Shown here: piece by piece, positions 56,512 through 64,000 of the stretch
Numbering within the stretch: position 1 is the first letter of the stretch
How the letters are laid out: each line of letters opens with the position of its first letter
Assembly: GCA_963576785.1 (NCBI GenBank)
Contig: OY756150.1
Coordinates: 1,922,001-1,986,000, forward strand
Length of the DNA stretch: 64,000 nucleotides
Direction of reading: 5' to 3'
DNA from: Chlorophyllum brunneum
Lineage: Eukaryota > Basidiomycota > Agaricomycetes > Agaricales > Agaricaceae
The notes under the pieces: model-generated
Told to the model about the DNA's origin: nothing
Seen by the model: only the letters and a program-made list of their open reading frames with translations
Databases searched by the model: none
Position numbers and translations under genes: made by a program

Positions 56512-58106
56512 ATGGCACTTTCACATAGCTGGGCTCTATCAACCAAGAAAGGTTACCAATATGCAATACGAAAATACAAAGAATTCTGCAATAGAGAGAC
56601 TATCCTCTTCCCAAAGTGCATACCAGCCCAAGAGATTGTATTATGTACCTTTGCAGCAGAAGATATTGGAAAAGTATCTGTCCTAACAGTAAGGAAGAGG
56701 ATAGCAGCAATAAAGGCATGGCATGTAGCAAATGGATGGACTTGGAATGGCAGTGAGCATCTCACACATATACTCTGGGGCATCAACAACATGGCACCAT
56801 CCCCAATGCAAAGGTCAGGTCAAACAACAGTCAGTGCAAAGATGTTAGAAGTCCTACACTATTACCTAGACTACAACAACCACAAAGACACAGCAATGTT
56901 TGCTTGTGCATGCACAGCATTCTGGGGTCAGTGCCACTTGGGGGAGTTACTCCCAACAACTACTACAAAACTGACCCAGGATTCCCTCCTGGACCATCAT
57001 TTCTTGCAATTCTCCAACTGTAACAAATGAGCATGGGTATTACACCTACCTAAGACTAAGACAAAACATAGTCCTTGTATGACAAAAGATATGCTTGGAC
57101 CCTATATCAGCCTTGCAACAATATCTCAAAGTCAACAATCCCCCCCAAAAATCCTTACTATTCTGCTATTATGATCAGAACACAACAACTACCCTCACCA
57201 AAGATGCCTTCCTTGAATGGTGCAACCAAATTTGGACCAGATGTGACTTCTCCTGCATAATAGGACACTACTTTTGCATTGGGGGTACTACAGAACTACT
57301 GCTAGCCAAGGTTCCCCCAGATGTGGTGAAGACCACAGGCCAATGGACCTCAGATGTCGTGCCACCACTGCAACAGTCAAATGGTGCAAACGAGGTCACA
57401 CATCCTATATCGTTGCAACAACTTCGATCACCACTTTGGCATCGACACAATCAAGACATTTGTCAACTTCTTGCGCCGCAATCCCTCCGCATTCAGTTTC
57501 CCCCCAGAACCTGATTGCCCTCGTATCCATGCCGGTTCTATCCCACCGTTACATCGTCATCAAGTCCAAAGGAGGTTTGGGTCTGCGCCTGCGTAGGATC
57601 CTTTTCTTTTCTCTTTTTTCTTTTGCTCTCCCGGTTATGGATTTCCAATTCATTTCTCTACCTCCCCTTCCTTCGCTCGTCTACTTTTTATATAGTTTTC
57701 ATTCAACTTCCATCTCTCCCGTGGTGCCCGGGTAAATACCTGCCCACACGCTATGTACCGTTTGATGTTCCCCCTTGTGATTGCGAGTAGATAGTTTCTT
57801 TTCTATCGATTTCTCTCTCTCACTTTCTCTCTTTCCAAATTCCTTTCTTTTCCCTTTTTCCACTGAACATCGTAGGTACCAAACATCTCTCTAGTGTACA
57901 TGCTAGATGTCAACGAGTCTCGTGGGGTTAGTTTACTTGTAGTTTACTTTCCCTTCTCCAAACATTCTGTACATTCTGCCTTTGTATGTATGTACATGCG
58001 GACTGCATTCGAGCACCGCTATATAAATTGTTGATTTAAAAAAAAAAAAAAAAAAAAAAGGACCTCAGATGCATTCCTGAGGTACTGGCTGTTAACTGGT
58101 GAATAG
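56512..58106 (+). pseudogene. DIRS-like tyrosine recombinase, active-site arginines lost
   Basis: The N-terminal SAM-like half reads LSHSWALSTKKGYQYAIRKY and VRKRIAAIKAWHVANGW. In the catalytic half, GQCHLGELL has His where the family has Arg, and GHYFCIGGTTELLLAKVPPD has Cys where the family has Arg. The end is split by a LINE fragment: the frame stops at TGQWTSD (57356) and resumes AFLRYWLLTGE at 58072-58106, with the nucleophilic Tyr in RYW kept. Stops near 57028 and 57074 also break it. Confidence 0.87.
57357..58059 (+). mobile_element. 5'-truncated LINE fragment (703 bp)
   Basis: It matches the last 700 bp of the full-length LINE (54354-55055): the Cys/His end of ORF2 (CHHCNSQMVQTRSHILYRC), the T/C-rich 3' region and a poly(A) tail. 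It is flanked by the perfect 12-bp duplication ggacctcagatg at 57345-57356 and 58060-58071. The short coding part is open to its stop at 57596. Confidence 0.95.
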
Positions 58107-58160
58107 GGTTGCTCAAATGAAGCAAATGAGCAAAACTATAGAATTCCAAACTAGAGATAC

Positions 58161-59067
58161 TGTTAGATTTGTTATAGTCTTTTATAGGGTTTTACTGGAA
58201 GCAACAGAAAAGGGAATATCAACAGAATGGAGTTCTGAGGTCATAGACAAGTCATAGGAAAAGATACAAGTCATTGTAAGGTCATAAATGAGTCAGGAGT
58301 GGAGAGGGGTGGAGAGAAGTGGAGAAAATAAAATTGGAGTAGGGTACAGGGTATGTTGGTAACATAACATCCTTCCTACATTTGAAGTTATACAAGAAAA
58401 TGTTCAGAGGGAACCATAAGGTTCTCCAGTAATGTTAGACATGGCAACATTGTCATAGACTTCATCATAATGGTTTTCTTGATAACATGGGGTAGATTTG
58501 CGAGAGAAGAATTCAGCATTTTTGAAGTCTTCTTTTTCATCTTTGGTAATCTTGTCATATCTACAATAATCGGAGATATGGCCAGGGGAGTATTTGTTAC
58601 AATTCTTGCAACAATACTTGGGGCAATTCATGATTTGGTGGGAGGGTTTCTTTTTTATGGCAGATAGGACAGTGATAAGCTGGACAATTAAGACAATAAT
58701 GTTTGGGGGCAAAAGTCATGCAGATGGAGCATTGAAAGAATCGGCAGTTGAGAGAGTAATGGCCAAATCATTGACATTGGTAGCATCAGGCTGATGATCA
58801 GCCTGAATTCTTATGAGGAGTGGTGGTGGTGAAGTAGGGAGCTAGTTGTTTAACTCCAGACTTTGAAGGTCCCAGTATATTTTGGGATCAGATAGGAGGA
58901 CAGGGAATGGATACTGTGGCATAGGTGGATTTTCGGGCAAGTTGTTTGGGGCATTGCTGAGGTGTTCCATGATGGAAAAGGTCTTTAAGAGTAGCTCTAG
59001 CTCCACAAGATTCGAGGCTTCTTTCATAATATTTAATGTTGTTGTTAAGTCCTAAAATTGACTCCGA
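58161..59067 (-). mobile_element. 3' end of a second LTR element, cut by a LINE
   Basis: Bases 58161-58369 look like a 209-bp LTR (TGTTAGATTT...ACATAACA). On the minus strand a purine tract (GTAGGAAGGA) sits directly before it, so this would be the 3' LTR of a minus-strand element. The adjoining 700 bp contain Cys/His-rich minus-strand frames (NCPKYCCKNCNKYSPGHISD; in another frame CSICMTFAPKHYCLNCPAYH), like retroelement zinc-binding regions. The rest is missing where the next LINE starts near 59068. The family cannot be decided. Confidence 0.55.
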
Positions 59068-60445
59068 CAATGATGTACAGATGATATCCGAGATGGAATT
59101 CAAGACCATCATCAACAACAAGAAGCGTGGGGGCCGGAAGCCCAAAAGAGCGGTCAGGAAGACCACTAACACTGGACAGAAGACGTCCACAACCCCCATC
59201 CCTGCCCCTCCCACTGTGCCTGCCAAGGCCACCAAAACTCCGGTGTTTCAGCCCAGGGCCAATGACGCCAAGAAACCCCAGGAAGGAACAAAGACTTCTT
59301 ATGCTGCAGCTGCGGCAAAAAAGGGTAAAAATGACGCTTCTGCTGCCGCCCCTTCTATGAACACCCGAGACCCTCTCGAACTCTTGAAGTTTGCGAGCAA
59401 ATTCCCGGAATTGTCCAATGAGAAGATAGTAGCAATGTACGATGCTGCTTTCTCCTCCTCCTCCCCCGTAAGCAAGAAACCGGCTAAGAAAGCTGGTACT
59501 ATCTGCTCCACCTTGAATGGTCCATTGTGTAAGCAAGTGATTATTCCCCTTCTCACCGGGCCCAACGTTACCAACTTTGGGGCCATCATCGACTCTCTTA
59601 ACGCATGCCTCATAGTGGAGAAGTCCAAGACAAGGGTTATTACTGCCTCACAGGGTAAGCTGGGCCTTATGGTCCACACCTCGGAGGTTTTGACCCCCAT
59701 GGAGCTAGATGTCATCAAGGCGTGGCTCAAAGATAAATTCGGAGGAGTTACCATGGGCAATGTATTCCTCCCAAAATCTAAATCGTTCATGAAAGTCACG
59801 GACGTCAGTTACTTCACACCCCAAGGACAGATCCTCACAGAGGCCAATGTGGTCACCAGCGTCAGGAATTCAATCCATTCCAATGCCATGCAATTTGTGA
59901 CGCAGCCATGAGTGCGATGTAACTCCAAATACTTAGACACCTGTATGGTATGGTTCGAGATCTGGGACTCCAAGATGGGGACCAACATCGCAAAAATCGA
60001 GGATAAGTTCCTCAACATCTATGGAGGACTCTTCTGCATCAGGAGGACCACCACCAACCCGGGAGTACTATTCTGCGGAAAATACTGCAGATGGGGCCAC
60101 CCTCTAATCCGCTGCTGAGCAAGGCTCTTCACCTGCACACAATGCAAGGGGCCACACTCCACCGCCAACTACCGATCGTTTGCCCACTGCTATAAGGGCA
60201 ACGACAAAGTAGAACCACCTATTGCGGCCACCCCCACTGGAGAACCATGCCCTCACAAGGTTACATGCTCCAACTGTGGCAAGGATCACCTCGCTACTGA
60301 CCAAAAGTGTCAATTCTGGAAGAAGCGATTCGACCACGACTGGCATGCCAACAAAGTGCTCGAATTAAGAGCCAACAAAGGAGTTCCATTGCCCCCCTCC
60401 TCATCATCCCCGGCTAGTCAAAGCCAGACTAACCCCCCCCAATGA
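59068..60445 (+). pseudogene. LINE ORF1, 5'-truncated, with in-frame stops
   Basis: It lacks the first quarter or so of ORF1. The Lys/Pro-rich linker, the central domain (FASKFPELSNEKIVAMYDAA, PLLTGPNVTNFGAIIDSLNA) and the zinc knuckles (CSNCGKDHLATDQKC) are kept. A TGA at 59909-59911 is private to this copy. A TGA at 60116-60118 falls at the same codon as one in the full-length copy (50219-50221). The end again overlaps ORF2 as ATGA. Confidence 0.85.
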
Positions 60446-63400
60446 ATAATGTCCCCGACGATCAAGACAGGCCTCCTCGCTCACTTCTGAGTGAGTTGAA
60501 GGTCTGCTCTCACAATATTGGAAGATTGTATGGAGTGATAGAGATAGTCCTTGTGCGTAGAGGTAACGTCGACCTCCTCCTCATACAAGAACCCCCATGG
60601 AGATTTCTCCGTGATATTCCCTCATCTGTCTCTAATGACGGATCACCACTCGTGGGAGGCCCAGTTCACCTGGACCGGACGCTCCTCTCATATCCAATTA
60701 TTGCCAAAGAAGTCCTCCAAGTGGGACGCCGACAATACCCTCAACAGACGGTCAACATGGAACACCGTACCACTCCCCGAGTCCTTGCCTTTGCTCACAA
60801 GAGACTAAAGCGACTCCGACCCTCCATTAGAAGAGATTGGATCAAACATCGAGACCTCCTGTGTATTTCCCTATATGCAGGAGGAAAAGAACTACTACTG
60901 CTGAACATCTACAATGACAGCCATAATACTGCACTCCACTTCCTCGAGGAGCACCTCTTTGACCTCCCACCCTTCCTTTTAATGGGCAGAGATATCAACA
61001 TCCGATCAGAGTTATGGGACCCTTCAACAGATCAACATCCGGCGAGTGTGGACCACCTCCTTATGATCACCGAAGCCCTCAACCTTGTGAGGACAACTCC
61101 ATCTGCAGCCAAACCAACTCGTTACGCCTCGGACCCCAATCTACCAGACACAGTCATTGACCTGTTGTTTGTTTCGGGAATGTTACCACACATCCCCACC
61201 CATTCTATCCAGGAAGGTGATTGGTACAATTCGGACCACACCCCCCTCCTAATTAGGATTCCTATTCCGCAAATGGATGTTATCATTGAACAATTGACAA
61301 TCCCCAAAGACTCGGATGAAGAAACCAGGTTCCTGACGGATATAGTGGAAGGAATCAACAACAAGAACTGGCCAATGAATGATGCAAATGAGCTGGAGAA
61401 AGCTATTGCTGATTTGGAAGTTTTGTTTGACAGATCCTGGAATCATAATGCAAAGAAGACCAAGATCACCACTAGGTCCAAGACCTGGTGGAACAAGGAG
61501 TGCTCCACTGCACTCGCTACACACCGTGTGGACTGCAAGAACAAGCACAAATGGAACACTTTTCGCAAGACCATAAGGAGGACAAAAAGAGCATATTTCG
61601 ACAAGAAGATCCAAGAAATCTCAGTCGACCAAAAACGTCTGTGGGATCTGATGCCATGGGTCAAAGAACGCACTCTTCCAGCCACGGAAGCTATGTGTCA
61701 TAACAGCCGACCTTGTCTTACTTTGGACAACCTATGGATGGCACTCAACCAGCATTACAATGCTACCCATGACAGACCAACTAACGCAGCAGTCTTGGAC
61801 GAACTTCCTCCACCGGACGGAATGGAGAATAGGACTTGGGTGAATGTCTCTCTCCTTGAGATGATGGATTCGCTCAAAGATACCTCGAATTCTTCTGCCC
61901 CCGGTCCTGACCATATTTCCTGGTCCCATCTTAAGCAGATCGTCGCCAATGAAACTTATGCTGATCTCTTCCTCAAAATCAGCAGTGTATGTCTAAGCAT
62001 CGGATATTGGCCTGTGCATTTCAAAAAGTCAACGTCGGTGATCATCCCCAAACCTAACAAACCCGACTACTCCACTCCGAAGGCGTTCAGACTGATTGTC
62101 CTCCTCAATATGCTTGGTAAACTAATAGAGAAGATGCTCACCAAACGACTCCAATTTGAGGCGGTGAAATTCAAAGTTCTCCATCCTCACCAACTAGAAG
62201 CCATCCGCCAATGATCTACTGAGGACGCGGGACTCTTTCTGATGCACATTATCCGGGGAGCTTGGATGAAGAAGAAGAAGACATCGGTGCTCACATTCAA
62301 TGTTGCCCAATTCTTCCCCTCCCTAAACCATGATCTCCTCATCAACATACTAGGACGACAGGGATTTCCCCCACAAGTCACAGCGTTCTTCAACAATTAC
62401 CTTAAAGAATGCCGCACAACCTACCAGTGGAATAACAAAACCTCCCTGGAGTTCGATGCAGTGGTGGGAGTAGGTCAAGGTTCTGCCCTTAGCCCTATTC
62501 TCTCCGCCTTATTTCTCGCCCCCCTCCTTCACATTTTTGACATCCATATAGAGGAACACTGCAACAGATGGGACTTTGATGTCCTTTCGTTTGTTGATGA
62601 CGGTACCTTAGTCGCACAATCTCCATCCCTTGAACGGAACGTCGAAATTCTTCAACACATGTACCGCGAAATGGAGTGGCTTATGAATGAATTTGGCCTA
62701 GAAATTGAACACGGCAAGTCCAAAGTCTTTCACTTTACGTGCACAAGACAGGACTCAAATCCCTCTATTGATTTGGGATCACTGCCGTTCACTGGCTGCA
62801 CCCCTCTCAAACCAAAAACCCATTGGCATTATCTCAGTTTCTACTTTGACCGGACGTTGACCTTCAAGGAACATGTTCGATTCTACTCCACCAAAGCGAT
62901 ATCCATGATTAAGGCGATGAGAATGCTAGGGAACTCCGTAAGAGGTCTGTCCCCTGGCAACAAAAGATTATTATACTGTTCGTGTGTCATACCGGTGGTG
63001 ACATACGGATACCGACTTTGGTTTCACAATAGGTCATGGACTAAAGGGACTTGTGAAATCCTCAACAAAATGCAACGAAGTACAGCACTCTGGATTACTG
63101 GGGCCTTCCGGACTTCTCCCACAGGCAGCGTAGAATCCCTCACAGGGCTCATGCCCATCAAACTCCATCTCCGAAAGTTGGCCGAACGACAGACATCGAG
63201 ACTTCATACGTTGGACGATGAACACGCATTGGCAAGATTGATGAAGGAGTATCATTCTTCCCCTCACCGACTTCACATCAAGAATTTCATGGAGATTCAG
63301 AAGAAGAAGACACTTGGAGCTGTGATGGATATTTCATGCCCCACTCCCGAGACTCATTATATAGAACATTTTAACTCTGCTTCTAAATCTGTCTGGCCCG

Positions 63401-64000
63401 GACATAGGTTACTTGACCATTCCCTACTAATGTATCTTTTACAGGATTTAACTGGGACAGCCCTCACCTCTCGAAGACGCTTTGGGACAATGTTATGACT
63501 AACGCGATGATGGATGACAAGTCCATTATTATTGGCACGGACAGCTCAGTCCACCCCAACCCCAACCCGCTTGCCAGCCAGTTCACGGCGGCAGCTACTA
63601 TCTGACACCTAGACGGCGGGAGCTCTATCATGAAGAGGCTCGGAGGAACTACGTCAACAGACACTGAACTGGTTGCACAGTACTTAGGTATCACCAAGGT
63701 ACTCACAACTGCAGAATACGACCAGATTGAGCACATTCACATGTTCACCAATTCCATCGCAGCCTCTTGGCTCCTACTCGATTGTTCGCCGCACTCCTGC
63801 CAGCGACAATCCATCCTCACATCAAAGGCACTCCTAGCTTGGTTCAACAAGTCGGACCAGCACCACCTTTCCTTTTATCACACACCGTCAAAGTGTAAAT
63901 ATGGTATACAGAAAGCCACTCACGATTGGATTCAGACAGTTGCCTGGCCTAACTGGAGTAGAAACCACCAAGTCCCTAACTCTGTGGACTACTTACACAA
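60442..64000 (+). pseudogene. LINE ORF2, nearly intact endonuclease, broken later, incomplete
   Basis: The frame is open for 590 codons from 60442 to 62214, covering the endonuclease (LLIQEPPW, LLMGRDINIRSELWD, YNSDHTPLLI) and the first part of the reverse transcriptase. Arg replaces the usual second Gly in LLMGRDIN, next to the catalytic Asp. A TGA at 62212-62214 replaces the TGG of the other copy. The frame continues from 62242 with GVGQGSALSPILSALFLAP and SFVDDGTL. A one-base loss near 63430 shifts it, and a TGA near 63603 interrupts the RNase H. The window ends before the C-terminus. Confidence 0.87.

Larger units (their letters stand above)
47041..58106 (+). mobile_element. DIRS-like tyrosine-recombinase retrotransposon, split by two LINE insertions
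   Basis: The plus-strand order is Cys-rich gag-like frames (47041-47898), reverse transcriptase (to 48254, resuming at 55070), RNase H (about 55800-56223) and tyrosine recombinase (56512-57356, resuming at 58072). Removing the insertions at 48255-55055 and 57357-58059, each with one copy of its target-site duplication, joins the frames exactly. Outer terminal repeats were not located, so both outer borders are uncertain. All domains carry inactivating changes. Confidence 0.85.
59068..64000 (+). mobile_element. 5'-truncated Tad-like LINE, running off the window
   Basis: It is collinear with the full-length LINE from about its position 49160 onward, beginning inside ORF1 (SDNDVQMISEMEFK). The 5' border near 59068 is uncertain by some bases. 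The 3' end and its target-site duplication lie outside the window. Confidence 0.9.

Noticed and set aside
1..64000. tRNA, rRNA or CRISPR features
   Set aside because: No cloverleaf with a T-loop consensus, rRNA-like stretch or spaced short repeat array was noticed by eye; a covariance search would be needed to exclude small RNAs in introns.

Overview
The window looks like nuclear DNA of a basidiomycete fungus, most likely an agaricomycete. Genes carry many short GT-AG introns of about 45-70 bp. Conserved housekeeping genes read cleanly across those introns, and the accessory families (Crinkler-type fusions, a multi-pass membrane family, chromodomain LTR, DIRS-like and Tad-like elements) are of kinds common in mushroom-forming fungi. 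No RNA gene or CRISPR array was recognised. No search was run, so family names rest on motifs I recognise.

From 1 to about 23.4 kb the DNA is mostly genic. A Ser/Pro-rich 975-residue protein (minus strand) is divergent from mitochondrial ETF-ubiquinone oxidoreductase. A cluster of three Crinkler-type genes follows (8.1-15.3 kb), each built as a ubiquitin-like header, a PD-(D/E)xK-like nuclease and a kinase-like domain. The first gene has four headers in tandem, the second is broken, and the third has lost key residues in both catalytic domains. Next comes a compact housekeeping block: Dgk1-type CTP-dependent diacylglycerol kinase, ribosomal protein uS8, ribosomal protein eS17, a hotdog-fold thioesterase and proteasome subunit beta-4, followed by a large glycosylated-looking membrane protein.

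From 23.5 to 36.4 kb lies a duplication zone. It holds four copies of a multi-pass membrane protein gene: one intact, two decayed, and one cut off by a retrotransposon. It also holds pseudogene fragments of two genes from elsewhere in this window, the thioesterase and the Ser-rich gene.

From 36.4 kb to the end is a nest of decayed mobile elements. A minus-strand chromovirus (Ty3/Gypsy with chromodomain, 36447-46576) carries a 305-bp solo LTR inside its 3' LTR. It is followed by a DIRS-like tyrosine-recombinase retrotransposon, split by an apparently full-length LINE (48255-55055) and by a short 3' LINE fragment (57357-58059), both with clear target-site duplications. Then come the edge of another LTR element and a 5'-truncated LINE that runs off the window. 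Most inactivating changes are C-to-T or G-to-A, as expected from methylation decay or a RIP-like process.

The strongest lead is the Crinkler cluster. A symmetric phase-1 exon has been amplified in frame into a header array, beside a paralogue that appears doubly catalytically dead.
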